Positions 49,901-60,593 of a DNA stretch of 64,000 nt are shown one piece after another. Made by a program: the position numbers and the translations under genes. This DNA comes from Saccharomycopsis malanga (Eukaryota > Ascomycota > Saccharomycetes > Ascoideales > Saccharomycopsidaceae). Under the pieces are notes generated by a model. It made no database searches. It saw nothing but the letters and a program-made list of their open reading frames with translations, and was not told the DNA's origin. Each line of letters opens with the position of its first letter. Within the stretch, counting starts at the first letter, position 1. Location: NCBI GenBank assembly GCA_004014935.1, contig CP025323.1, positions 2,929,001 through 2,993,000 on the forward strand, given 5' to 3'.

Positions 49901-50558
49901 TATAGTAGATATTGTACCAGCTTGTTGAATCTCCGATTTGATATATAAACGATCCTAGTATTGTTTTGAAAGACTTGGAAATATTGTGTGCCTGGACGAT
50001 TATGTCCTGTCAGATTTTTCACGGAATTTGCTTAGTCAAAAACGCACATATTTCCAGAAAGGGCAACTTTTTACCGTATTCCAAAAGGTTATTTTAATCT
50101 AATCAACTAGTATCATTAGGCAAGTCTACAAGACAAGAGTTAATTAAAATATGTGATATTAGCTGGGAGCACAACAAGGCCCGATGTAAGGAAAGCAATG
50201 TGTTTCAAAGAGGGTGAACCTACTGAAAGCCAGGACATAAGAAAGGAGCTAGCAGGAATAACAGCATAAACAGAATATTAGAGAAAAAGTACTTGCAGAC
50301 TGGCAACAGGGAATAATAAAGAGAAACAAAGGAAAATGAAAAAAATAAACTGGAAAAATTGGTTATCTTTTAATTGGCACCCACTATAGTACACAGCTAA
50401 TGGCAAGGATACCAATTGATAAGAAATCAATACCAAACAACCAAAAGATCAAGAATGATATGAAATGTAGAAAAACAATCAAGCCGAATGAACGATGAAA
50501 TTAATAAAAAAAATACAGATGCAAATGAAGAAAAATGCAAAGAAGAAAGAGGGCAATT
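49901..50558. other. Intergenic: LIP2 promoter and ERG12 3' flank
   Basis: AT-rich and purine-rich on the plus strand. No gene or RNA is recognised. Confidence 0.5.
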
Positions 50559-51972
50559 TCACCAAAAAGTCCAATTGTCAGGATTTTGGTTGACACCAAT
50601 AGATGTTTCAATTTGCTCTCTGCTTTCCAAGGCAATCAACCCGTCGCTGGAAAACTTGTGAACTTCTTTAGGGTCAGGAATGCATAAGGCTACACCCTTG
50701 CCTCCCAAAGTGGTTTCGAAGGTTTCAAAGCCTTTTTGCAGCAACTTTTCTCTCAACTGGTCAATAACTTCTTCCTTGATGTCGTCTTTCAACAAGGTGA
50801 TGGCACATCCACCACCACCGGCACCAGTGAGCTTGGTGTCACCGATAGAGATTTCATCACAATAAAGCTTAACTCTTTCCAAAGTAGGATGAGAAACACC
50901 CAAAGAAACCAATAAACCGTGATTCATTCTTATGAGTTCTCTAAATCTCTTCTTGGCATCCTCATCAAAGAAGGGGCGAATCATAAGTTTGTATCCTTCT
51001 TTGGTGATATTGTCAATAGCGTCCAACATGGCACTAGAGGATTTTGGAAAATCATTGATCAAAGCAGAAACCTTGGCAACCAAGTTTGCAGTTCTTCTCG
51101 GCTGCTTAGTGTTGGTAAGCAACAATTTAAAAGACGGAAAGTTTCTCATAGTAGTGCGGACACTAGGTACAGAGCTCTTCATTCTTTGAAACATGACGGC
51201 GCCTCCATGACAAGCAACAGCATTGTCAATCCCTGAAGGGTTACCATGGATACATTTTTCTGCCAAAAAGGCCCAAGAATCAATAAAACTAGCGTCTTCA
51301 GAGTCGGCAGAACTTAGATCGTTCACTTTAACAGTTCCTTTTTTGATGTGACCACCAAGTAAAGAAAGAGCAGAGGCTATACAAACACTCAAGGAGGCAG
51401 AGGACCCTAATCCTGCACCAATTGGTAGTGTTGATCTTACAGTAAAGGTGTGTCCACGCATATCAGGCAGACAAAGGTTGACATAGAGATAGACAAAGGC
51501 ATATGCCGCACTATAATGGAGAGGGTCGTCAATAGTGACAAGCATCTCAGTCAAAGCAGAAACCAACTCTGGAACCAATTCGTCGGTCGATCTATTGTAC
51601 TTGTTGAGTTTACTAGAGTCAGACGAGTCACTTTCAACCTTGGCACGGTATCTTTCCGCATCTGCCCATGGAAAATCTCCGATTTTCCAGGACTTTGAAA
51701 AGTTGATGTCATTGAATCTCAAAGTAACAGTCTCCAAGTCTTCGCCGGGGCTGACTAAAAGATACGTTCTCAATGAGAGCGCAGCAGCAATGGCAGGCTA
51801 GAGGGGTTAGTAATTGCAATGCTATAAACACTTGAGTGAAAATTTAAACAAACAATTTAATAAACAAACATACCTTTCCGTAAACAGCGGCGTGTTCGCC
51901 AAAAATAATCACCTTTCCAGGTGCGGAAACAAGAAAAGGAGACTGAATATACAAATTTTCAGACACTGTCAT
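50559..51972 (-). CDS. ERG12: Mevalonate kinase (spliced)
   Basis: Exons 51874-51972 (33 codons) and 50559-51797 join to give 445 residues (S. cerevisiae 443). The enzyme phosphorylates mevalonate in isoprenoid and ergosterol synthesis. Exon 1 ends with SAPGKVIIFGEHAAVYGK and exon 2 continues PAIAAALSLRTYLLV, a seamless GHMP-kinase N-terminus. LPIGAGLGSSASLSVCIASA is the ATP-binding GHMP motif, GNPSGIDNAVACHGG a substrate block and LTGAGGGGCAITLL the third GHMP motif. It is divergent from urate oxidase across a 1.5 kb spacer. Confidence 0.96.
51798..51873 (-). other. ERG12: Spliceosomal intron of ERG12 (76 nt)
   Basis: On the minus strand the donor is GTATGT, the branch site is TACTAAC and the acceptor is CCTCTAG about 10 bases after it. 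Phase 0, between Lys33 and Pro34. Confidence 0.95.
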
Positions 51973-53300
51973 TTTGAAAGTATAATTATAAAAATAATGA
52001 AAAACTTTTCACAGCGCTAACCAAACGATAGGCAAAACTGGATGGAAAACCAAACAAGATAAAAAACCAAATGATGCTTGAACAAACAAAACGGCAATGT
52101 GTTGAGGTATTTTAATCGAGTAAGGCGTTTTTCTGTTTTCAGAAATTTACTCAATGGAGATTTTGTAAAGGGACAGGCGCAGGCAACGAGTGGAAGCGTA
52201 GAGGAATACCAACGTTAGACGTGTTGGATGTGACAAAGTGTAAATGCCCAGGAAAAATGGAGAATGGAGATACCAAAACTTGAACTCAAGCAAGGACTTT
52301 GAAGTCAAGCAAATCACCAAACAGCAATAGTAAATAGGCCATCTGCTTCTCTCGGACAATCTGATCGTATAAAACGCTCTTTCGTTTAATGAATTTTTTC
52401 TTTCATTCTTTCTGTGTATTTCTGCAAGCTAATGCTGGTACGTCGTGCCTTATGCAGCCAGCCGCATAACGGCTATTGTCGCTTTCATCGCAACCTTGAT
52501 AAGCGTGGGAGCCAGAAGTCGTTGCTTACGGAACACTACAATAGGTGGAGATCAAAATGGGTGATGAGGACAAGACCAAAAATCTGTGTCAAAGTAGAAT
52601 TGTATGTAATGAAACAAGTATTTTGTTAAAGAAGCTCCGAGAGGCGTAGTATTGAAGTGCATTTTTGAAGGACTTTCATCAAGCCTGCAGGTGTCAAGTA
52701 TAACCCTCAATGCCCCCTGAGAAGCAACTCAACCGAAGTTTAAGCTTTGTATTGTCTTAAATTGGTTATAATTCTTGCGGAGATCAGCTTTACAAGGTGG
52801 TTCCTTGTAGCAGCGGAATTCGCTTTATACAAGCTCAACAAGCTTGGTTTGAAGCGGCTCAATGCATGTTGCAAGCAGTAATCTCTTGGCCTTCATCACT
52901 TCAGGCTTTCTCTGTCAATAGAAAACAAAGTTCCAGGTTTCATATATGAACCACGCTTTTTAATTGCGCACACCAATTTCAGATTCCGCAAGAATGTGGC
53001 TCATGGGGTGTACACAGTAGATAGTTGATAAGGCTGTGGGGCACGTAGCTTACGATCAAGCATGGTTACTGTCAACCGATGTGCGCTTTACATTTATAGT
53101 ACGTTACACACTGACTGCACTGTTGACTATAAGAGCACTATATATATCTATATAAAAATAACCTAACATTTAACGCTCGCCAATAAAAATTCCCAAATTT
53201 CTCAATCCAATGCTATAACTCACAACTTGGTCTCCCCTAACAATCCTCGTACGATCTCACTAGGCGCCCCGGTAACCAAAAAAATTTCACTCATCTCCTG

Positions 53301-53306
53301 CACGTG
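53301..53306. promoter_or_regulatory. CACGTG box upstream of urate oxidase
   Basis: CACGTG followed by AC lies 188 bases before the urate oxidase ATG. It could bind a Cbf1/bHLH factor, which is inferred. Confidence 0.4.
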
Positions 53307-53371
53307 ACCTTATCATACGGTGCTCCGAGTGAGGACGATGGCAGGCTTGGATCAGAGGATCTTGAACAGGG

Positions 53372-53379
53372 TATAAATA
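53372..53379 (+). promoter_or_regulatory. TATA element of urate oxidase
   Basis: TATAAATA lies about 115 bases before the ATG. This spacing is typical for a regulated yeast promoter. Confidence 0.6.
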
Positions 53380-53493
53380 GATGCAATTGTCGAATATTTC
53401 AGCTGTGTATGAAACGATTTAGCATTTTCATCCCAACAACATTATTCACCACACAACATTTTTCGATAAATTTTTTATATAACGCAGAACAAA

Positions 53494-54396
53494 ATGACTC
53501 TCCAAAGCTCCACCTACGGTAAAGACAATGTCAAGTTCTTGAAAGTCAGAAAAGACCCTAAAAACCCAAAAGTCCACGATATAATTGAGGTCAGTGTTTG
53601 TGTGTTGCTTACTGGTAACTTTGATATTAGTTATACTAAGGCCGACAACTCCCCAATTGTCCCTACAGACACAGTGAAGAACACTGTTTTAATCTTAGCC
53701 AAAACCCAAAAAGTTTGGCCAATTGAACGTTTTGCTGCTAACCTTACCTCCCATTTCTTATCCAAGTACTCCCACGTCTCTGGTGTTGATGTCCACATTG
53801 AGCAATTGCCATGGCAAAAATACCACGTTGATGGCAAGCTCCATGACCATTCTTTCGTCAAGTCTGGTTCTGAATTGCGTGTCACCGACGCTTACCAGTC
53901 CAGAGCTGGTGACTTTAAGCTTTCCTCTGGTTTGAAAGATTTGACTGTTCTTAAATCCACCGGCTCCATGTTTTACGGTTTCAACAAGTGTGATTTCACC
54001 ACTTTGCCAGAAACCAGAGACCGTATCTTGTCTACTGATGTTGATGCTACCTGGAACTGGAATACCAAAAAAGTTACTCCTGCAAATGTCAACTCACAGG
54101 CTGATAACGGTTTATTTGACACCACTTTCACCAGTGCCAGAACCGTCACATTAGACCTTTTTGCCAAACAAAACTCTCCATCTGTACAGGCTACCATGTA
54201 CGACATGGCCACTGAGATTTTGAAAAAGGCTGCTTTGGTCGAAACTGTCAGCTACTCGTTGCCTAATAAACATTACTTTTTGATTGATTTGAAGTGGAAA
54301 GGCTTGAATAACGACAATGAATTGTTCTACCCTTCATGGCATCCAAATGGTTTGATCAAGTGCACTGTTGGCAGAGATCAAAAAGCCAAGTTGTGA
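53494..54396 (+). CDS. Urate oxidase (uricase), peroxisomal
   Basis: This 300-residue cofactor-free enzyme oxidises urate to 5-hydroxyisourate, the first step of purine ring opening for nitrogen scavenging. STYGKDNVKFLKVRK is the N-terminal block. VPTDTVKNTVLILAK carries the catalytic Thr. SGLKDLTVLKSTGSMFYGF and LPNKHYFLIDLKW (catalytic His) are further signatures. The C-terminus ends AKL, a PTS1 peroxisome-targeting tripeptide. Length matches fungal uricases (about 300). S. cerevisiae has lost this gene, while many other yeasts keep it. Confidence 0.95.
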   Translation: MTLQSSTYGKDNVKFLKVRKDPKNPKVHDIIEVSVCVLLTGNFDISYTKADNSPIVPTDTVKNTVLILAKTQKVWPIERFAANLTSHFLSKYSHVSGVDVHIEQLPWQKYHVDGKLHDHSFVKSGSELRVTDAYQSRAGDFKLSSGLKDLTVLKSTGSMFYGFNKCDFTTLPETRDRILSTDVDATWNWNTKKVTPANVNSQADNGLFDTTFTSARTVTLDLFAKQNSPSVQATMYDMATEILKKAALVETVSYSLPNKHYFLIDLKWKGLNNDNELFYPSWHPNGLIKCTVGRDQKAKL

Positions 54397-54829
54397 TATT
54401 TGCCACTTTTAATAACCTTCAATTACTTGAATGAAATCTATATAATATTATTATTTATTTAGAATTCCTTTATTTGTTATGCTTGTTCTTTTTAGATTTA
54501 TTCTGTTCACATCTTCTCAGAATCCCCTGTTTATGACCCTTTCACTTGATTTTCTTACGCTAAATTATTACATATTACTTATTCAACTTGAACAAAATCT
54601 TTCTCTGTAGACATCCAAAACACTGCCAAACAGTGTCAAATAAAACATCTCTTATCAATAACCTATTGCGGGCGCATAGCAATTCTGGGGTGTGTTGTTC
54701 CTAACCTCCAAAAAGTAAAAAAAATTGAAGTATGAAATGTCATCATCGCCAAAATGAAATAAAAAGGTTTGTATTTCTACGAATTTGCCGAGTATCTGTA
54801 TGATTTGCTTTTGAGATAGCTTACCCGCG
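54397..54829. other. Intergenic: urate oxidase 3' flank and ESA1 promoter
   Basis: AT-rich. No gene or clear motif is seen. Confidence 0.5.
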
Positions 54830-56263
54830 ATGTCAGAAAATAATGATGCTAATAACGAGTCGATGTCGCCCGCTAACATACTGAACGAGTCTATTAAAGT
54901 GATTATGAATGGCAAGACGGATGGCGATGAGACAATGGAAATCAGCGATCCCAACGATATTGTAATTGGCTGCAAGGTGCAGGTATTCGAAAATAAAGAA
55001 CAGAAGTATGTAGAGGCAGAGGTGCTTTCGAAAGTCATGCGGAAAAAGAAGCTACAGTTTTATGTTCATTTCAAAAACTATAACAAGCGTCTTGATGAGT
55101 GGGTTGATCACGACAGAATTGATTTAAAAAAAGGTGTAATATGGCCAAAGGCCGAAGAAGTTACTAGCGATAAAAACAAGAAGGCAAAGAAGACTGTAGT
55201 CAATAACAAAAAGAAGAAGAAGAATGCTGGAGATACTGCATCGCCATCTGTAGGTGGCCAAGAGGATAAAAACGGTGGCGATGTGATGGATTTGGATAAT
55301 TTGAATGTCCAAGGATTGAAAAATGAAGATGAGAAACTCACGCGAGACGAGGAGATTAAAAAATTACGTACGGGCGGATCGATGATCCAGAACCATTCAG
55401 AGGTGGCAAAGGTGCGTAATTTATCGCAAATTAAAATAGGTGAACATGTAGTTGAACCATGGTACTTTTCACCTTACCCAATAGAGCTTACAGAAGCTGA
55501 AGAAGTGTACATCTGCGATTTCAGTTTACAGTACTTTGCATCGAAAAAGCAGTTTGAACGCTTTAGAAAGAAGTCAACTCTCCGGCATCCACCAGGAAAT
55601 GAAATTTATCGTGACGAGAAGGTATCTTTTTTTGAGATTGATGGGAAAAAACAGCGGACATGGTGTCGTAATTTGTGTCTTTTGTCAAAGCTCTTTCTTG
55701 ACCATAAAACATTGTATTACGATGTGGATCCTTTCTTGTTTTATGTAATGACTTATCGCGATGAATTAGGACATCATGTTGTTGGATACTTTTCCAAGGA
55801 AAAAGAGTCGGTGGAAAATTACAATGTTGCTTGTATTTTGACACTTCCTTGTTACCAGCGAAATGGTTTTGGTAAACTTCTCATTCAATTTTCTTACGAA
55901 CTTTCAAAGAAGGAGAACAAGACTGGGTCGCCTGAAAAACCATTGAGTGATTTGGGGCTTTTGTCGTACCGGTCGTATTGGTATGAAACAATTATCACAA
56001 CGCTCATGGAACGTCAAGAGAAAAGTTTCACCATTGATGAGATTAGTGCTATTACTGCTATGACCAGCACCGATGTGCTCCATACATTGCAGAACGCCAA
56101 CATGTTGAGGTATTATAAGGGCCAGCATATTATTGTTTTGACAGATGAGTGTGTCAAGCACTACGAGAAGCTTAAACGGAAAAATAGACATTATTTGGAC
56201 CCAAACAAGTTGGTGTGGAAACCGCCGGTGTTTACCGCCTCCCAGCTCCGTTTTGGCTGGTAG
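54830..56263 (+). CDS. ESA1: MYST histone acetyltransferase Esa1 (NuA4)
   Basis: This 477-residue catalytic subunit of NuA4 acetylates histones H4 and H2A in the nucleus. A chromo-barrel/Tudor-knot domain lies at about 45-105 (FYVHFKNYNKRLDEWVDHDR). A Lys-rich linker precedes the MYST domain. That domain includes DFSLQYFASKKQFERFR, FLDHKTLYYDVDPFLFYVMT (with the autoacetylated Lys), VACILTLPCYQRNGFGKLLI (catalytic Cys and acetyl-CoA loop) and SDLGLLSYRSYW. The end, VWKPPVFTASQLRFGW, is nearly identical to the yeast C-terminus. S. cerevisiae Esa1 is 445; the extra length is in the N-terminus and linker. Confidence 0.96.
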   Translation: MSENNDANNESMSPANILNESIKVIMNGKTDGDETMEISDPNDIVIGCKVQVFENKEQKYVEAEVLSKVMRKKKLQFYVHFKNYNKRLDEWVDHDRIDLKKGVIWPKAEEVTSDKNKKAKKTVVNNKKKKKNAGDTASPSVGGQEDKNGGDVMDLDNLNVQGLKNEDEKLTRDEEIKKLRTGGSMIQNHSEVAKVRNLSQIKIGEHVVEPWYFSPYPIELTEAEEVYICDFSLQYFASKKQFERFRKKSTLRHPPGNEIYRDEKVSFFEIDGKKQRTWCRNLCLLSKLFLDHKTLYYDVDPFLFYVMTYRDELGHHVVGYFSKEKESVENYNVACILTLPCYQRNGFGKLLIQFSYELSKKENKTGSPEKPLSDLGLLSYRSYWYETIITTLMERQEKSFTIDEISAITAMTSTDVLHTLQNANMLRYYKGQHIIVLTDECVKHYEKLKRKNRHYLDPNKLVWKPPVFTASQLRFGW

Positions 56264-57042
56264 TTTTGCTATGTATTTTTAGATACTATATATATATGTG
56301 TGTGTGATCAGGGTTTATGGATGGTGTTTTTTTTTGTTAAAAGTTTTGTAGTTATTCATAGGTTTACGTCAATTTAGTTTGAATTGGCAAATAGAGGGTG
56401 TTTAAACTAAAACCAAGTTAAAATCATATCATAAATGCCCTCGATGGGGGCATTTGTAGGCCTATCATATGAAGGGCAAAGTTTAACAATTCTTAAGCTA
56501 TATGTATATAGTATTGGCCATGCCTTTAAACAGGCCCTTGAAGAAAATATGGGGTGTAGAAACCCTGCGTCTGTATAAATCTGCATAACATGAAATTGGC
56601 TAAGAAACGATATCTCTGCTGCATAAAGGTGATACATTACACGTTGCAATTAGGACGCGCCATGCTATTGGGCAATTCGGTTGTTATGGTAAGAACAGGT
56701 GTTATTGTTGCTTTTAGCAAGTAAAACGTCATAGTAATTCGGCAGCCTTACAAAGCTCTTGAAAGGGGGCAGAAAACTATTCTAATCAACGTATGTCAAG
56801 TATCCGATGATATTAATTCTAATATTGTCAAAAGTAGACTAGTTTGATTAGAGGACTGTCTCTTTTCAATGATTTACGACCCATAGATGACAAAGCAAAT
56901 GTAGTTACGAAACATTATAAAAAAAACAATAGATTGACACTACAAAATTCCAACTCAACATAAAAGATTTAAGATTTAAACATATATAAGGGGGTTTTAA
57001 ACAAATTTATGGAAAACATCAAACATAAGCAAGTTAAACAAA
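56264..57042. other. Intergenic between convergent ESA1 and the glycine-zipper gene
   Basis: AT-rich with a short TA/TG run near 56287-56307. Nothing else is recognised. Confidence 0.5.
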
Positions 57043-57390
57043 TTACCATCTACCGTTTTGGTTGTTGTTACCGTTGTAACCACCTTGTTGGTATTCTTGT
57101 TGGTATTCTTCTCTTCTTTCGTCTCTCTTGTGGTCTTCGTAAGCGTCTTCCAACTTGTTGGCACCGATAGCACCAACAACAGCACCAGCGAGCTTTCCAA
57201 GAGTAGAGTGGTTCTCACCACCAAGCTTACCACCAGCAAAGTAACCAGCAGCGCCACCGGCAATAGTAGCACCAATACCACGGGCACCTTCATGCTCGTT
57301 TTCTTGTTGGAAACCACCTTCGCTTTGGTTGGAGTAACCTCTTTCGTAGTTACCTTGGTCACCGGAGCCGTAGAAATCGTTAGCAGACAT
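57043..57390 (-). CDS. Small glycine-zipper protein
   Basis: This 115-residue protein starts MSANDFYGSGDQ (ATG at 57390; in-frame sequence upstream has no ATG). A hydrophilic Gln/Glu/Gly-rich N-terminus precedes GIGATIAGGAAGYFAGGKLG and LGKLAGAVVGAIGANKLEDA, a pair of small-residue helices with GxxxG spacing of the glycine-zipper 2TM type (about 42-80). The tail is charged and then Gln/Asn/Gly-rich. Such small proteins in fungi are often stress-induced and membrane-associated, but I know no specific function. An AGGGG stress-element-like motif lies about 78 bases upstream (57468-57472). Strong codon bias suggests high expression. Confidence 0.8.
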   Translation of the reverse strand: MSANDFYGSGDQGNYERGYSNQSEGGFQQENEHEGARGIGATIAGGAAGYFAGGKLGGENHSTLGKLAGAVVGAIGANKLEDAYEDHKRDERREEYQQEYQQGGYNGNNNQNGRW

Positions 57391-59021
57391 TGTGTTTTGA
57401 AGAAGATTAAGTAATTGAAGAATTGCTTGATGAAAGAAAAGAAAAAACACAGTCGATTGATATTTAAGGGGCGAAATTAAGCCTTTTTATACTCATTTGT
57501 AGTTGATTCCTCGGACAGAGTGTCTCTGATGCTGGAGACCAAACTGTGGGCAAGATGGCTCAGCGGATCATTGCATGATGTTGCATTACGGCAGCTTGAC
57601 TGTGCATGCTGCTGCATTATGCATATGTCGGGTCACTGCACATCGACAGGTTACACGTCGCCAGTATTCAGGAGTGGAAAGTGTATATCTATCAAATCAC
57701 ACATCGACTAGAAAGGCTTTGTTCTGTTGGGGGGCGAAGCTTAGACTACCATTACAGTTTCAAGTGATGGTAAAAGTTACTGATTTATGGAAAGACAACA
57801 AGTGTAGGAAGTTTTTTTTATGTGTTGTTTAATATTGTAAAGAATTTAGAGATGAGACAGCTCGCCGTAACATACCTTCCATGAAACTTGTAACAAAAGC
57901 CCAGCACTTGGCCCTAGATTAGATCCTATGTTACCATATAACAACGGAATGGGACCTCAATTGGCATCGACAGTTCAAACCAATGAGAAACGTTCGGCCA
58001 CATCCACCCGGGATCCGTTTAAAAGTCAGTGTTTGGCCTGAAACTTTCAGTTGAACGCCACGTGGAAAATCCGTCACTTTGGGTGGTAGAATTGGCGATG
58101 GTACTTCCTGTACTGTGAATTCTGGCCATCATCTGTGTACGGGCAAAAAACATGTAATAATTTTATTATCATTATTATTATTGATTATTGCAATATTGTT
58201 CTAAAGTAGCGAATGTTGACCTTAGTTTATAGTAGTATTTTATTTACATAGGCGGCTTAATTGAAGCCAATTACATGGCTTTTCCGGTAACAATTTCATA
58301 TTTTGTAGTGTATCGATGTAATTGCTGATAAAAAACACTTGATGCCAATTTTCAGCCAAGGGAGATACAGTTGTTTATGTTACCGCGACTAGGCATACAT
58401 TTTAAACTAGATGATAGTCCGCACAATGCTCCTGGTGTGTTTGAGTAGGGCTCAATTGTTGATGGAATCGATAAATAAGGTTTGCTGCTGATAAGCTGTT
58501 ATGGGATGTAAATCAGATATATAAAATTGATTTGGCCTTGCAGAAGTTTTTTTTAATATCTTTTGTAGCTCATTTTTATTATTTAATCTTTTGAGGAAAA
58601 ATATCAATTTAAACATTTTAATCAATTTTTCGTGTCTTGAATGTATATGGGTGAGACTACATCCATCATTAATTCAGATGATATATAAATGAATTAACAT
58701 TGTTTTAGTTTTTTGTTTCTTCAAGTGCAACAATCAGTTTCCTACAATTTTAAAGACAGTGGAAATTGAAACCTCACAGAAAGTAAAAACAGACATGCTT
58801 ACCAGTCGATCTACAAATACTGTCTCTTTTGATTATCGTTAAAAAATAACCTAATTTCAAATGTAGACGGAAATATTTTCGAGGACTTGACCAAATATGC
58901 AGAAATCAAAGGGTATATAAAAATTGTTGAAAAAAAAAATAAAGGTAAAAAGCATTTTATAAATATAAGACAATCAGCATGTAGAATTGAAACATAACAA
59001 AACAACAACCATAGAAAGTGA
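57391..59021. promoter_or_regulatory. Promoter of the glycine-zipper gene and 3' flank of the MCH-type transporter
   Basis: This is 1.6 kb without a gene. The proximal part has AGGGG (57468-57472), and CACGTG occurs at 58059-58064. A TGGCTCAGCGG at 57556 resembles a tRNA A box but has no B box. The distal half is AT-rich. Confidence 0.5.
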
Positions 59022-60593
59022 TCAAACTTTCTTGTGGTGTTTAACTACCAAGACACTTTCTAACACCTTTTTTGGAGAAACTTTGACTGACAACTCTTGG
59101 CCAACGTCAGAATCCGCCGTGATGTTTTCCGCCAGGTTATCTCTGGCAATGACATAACCTCTAAGTACTAACAACGAGGAAGAAGCAACGAAGAACGATA
59201 AGCCAGCAAACAAAGCAGCCCATACATATTGTGATGGCATTACTGAGACGCCTTCTGGCTTTTGTTTCTTCAAAGCAAGTCCAATGATTGGAGAAACAAT
59301 TCCGCTGGCTGCGACAACAACCCAGCACATTCCAAAAGTGACGCCGACTTTTCTCAAGCCAACAATTCTTGGAATAATAGCGCCCATAGCACCCCACACG
59401 AAACCCATCAAACCACCTATTAAAATTGAAAAGGACCAGATAGTACCCAAGTTTCTTCCCGCAAGCCACAATGTTAGACAAAAAATACCGCAGAGTGCAT
59501 ATACAATTACACCAATGGTGATAGGGCCAAACACGTCAGCAAACTGACCGCACATTGGCCGACCAATCAAGACACCAACATTCATCAAAGCTGCACTTAA
59601 AGAGCCTTGTTTTGCACTGAAACCCAACGAAATTGTTGCATCGCTAAGACAATATTGAGTGGTGACATAACCAAACATGGTGAATGCTAACCAAGAACAA
59701 ATCAACCAGAAAGGGACCAGCTTCAACACTTGTTTGTCAAACGGATGAAACTCAGGGTTGATTTTGTCACCTCTAGTACGTAACAAGAAACCGCAAACCA
59801 CAATGATACTAACACAAATGATAGTTTGAACTCTAAGAGCCCATCTTACAGATTTAACCTCAGTAACTTTCTGCATTGCAAGGTTGAATAAGATTCCGCC
59901 AGCACCAGATCCGCCAGCACCAATGCCCATGGCAAGACTTCTCTTCTTTTTGAACCATTGAGGGACAATAGTGGGTATTGGGGCAGCTACCAAAGCCAAA
60001 CCAAAGCCCATCAACATTCCTTGTGTTAGGTATAAGTGCCATAATTTAGTTGCAAAACTGGCAAGCAAGCATGCCGCGAGCTGGCAGGCAGCACCAACAA
60101 ATAAAGAGGTGTTTGCCGACGTCAAGCCGACAAAATATGTAATTATAGGAGCAAAGATGAGACCAGCACCAAAAGCAAGTCCACCAACAGCAGCATAATC
60201 GACACCAGTTCCACCATAAGTATTGTGCTGAATATATTCAGCCAAATAGACACTGAATCCAGAGTTGCCTCCCCAACAGCAGAAGTTTCCAAAGAAAAAC
60301 ACCCCGACAATAACCCATCCGTATCCGCCATCAGGAATATCAAAATCGTCTTGTTTTGTGAGTTCTCTGGAGATGATTGCTTCTGCATTATTATTTTCGT
60401 CGTATTCATCATCTTCAAATGTGCGACGTGAAGTTTCAGGGTTCAACAAGCCACCATCGTAATTTTTTTCAACATCTCCATTATTAATATGTGAAGGCGG
60501 ATTGTGTTGCCCATTAACACCCTGATCGTTCCTATTATCTTTGCTGAAACTGTGCAATGAATCCAGCGACGAAGTACTTACAATATTTGTCAT
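59022..60593 (-). CDS. MCH/ESBP6-type monocarboxylate-transporter-like protein
   Basis: This is a 523-residue major-facilitator protein. A hydrophilic N-tail (1 to about 92) precedes the MCT signature DGGYGWVIVGVFFFGNF. About 12 membrane helices follow, with a short central loop (RTRGDKINPEFHPFDKQ) and a basic cytosolic C-tail. S. cerevisiae relatives Mch1-5 and Esbp6 share the monocarboxylate-porter fold but mostly do not carry monocarboxylates (Mch5 carries riboflavin), so substrate is unknown. The first true ATG at 60593 gives MTNIVSTSSL. It is divergent from TUF1. Confidence 0.85.
   Translation of the reverse strand: MTNIVSTSSLDSLHSFSKDNRNDQGVNGQHNPPSHINNGDVEKNYDGGLLNPETSRRTFEDDEYDENNNAEAIISRELTKQDDFDIPDGGYGWVIVGVFFFGNFCCWGGNSGFSVYLAEYIQHNTYGGTGVDYAAVGGLAFGAGLIFAPIITYFVGLTSANTSLFVGAACQLAACLLASFATKLWHLYLTQGMLMGFGLALVAAPIPTIVPQWFKKKRSLAMGIGAGGSGAGGILFNLAMQKVTEVKSVRWALRVQTIICVSIIVVCGFLLRTRGDKINPEFHPFDKQVLKLVPFWLICSWLAFTMFGYVTTQYCLSDATISLGFSAKQGSLSAALMNVGVLIGRPMCGQFADVFGPITIGVIVYALCGIFCLTLWLAGRNLGTIWSFSILIGGLMGFVWGAMGAIIPRIVGLRKVGVTFGMCWVVVAASGIVSPIIGLALKKQKPEGVSVMPSQYVWAALFAGLSFFVASSSLLVLRGYVIARDNLAENITADSDVGQELSVKVSPKKVLESVLVVKHHKKV

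Larger units (their letters stand above)
51973..53493. promoter_or_regulatory. Long divergent promoter region, ERG12 / urate oxidase
   Basis: The 1.5 kb is partly GC-richer (52430-52760) than other spacers. It has no recognisable gene or known RNA signature. Near urate oxidase lie CACGTG (53301-53306) and TATAAATA (53372-53379). Confidence 0.5.

Noticed and set aside
52414-52629. 71-codon open frame in the ERG12-urate oxidase spacer
   Set aside because: No domain, no splice signals linking it to other frames, and composition not clearly coding.
57391-57450. N-terminal extension of the glycine-zipper protein from a GTG
   Set aside because: The extension is hydrophobic and AT-rich leader-like, with no ATG. 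MSANDFYG is the natural start.
57556-57566. tRNA A-box-like TGGCTCAGCGG
   Set aside because: No matching GGTTCGA-type B box and no cloverleaf downstream.
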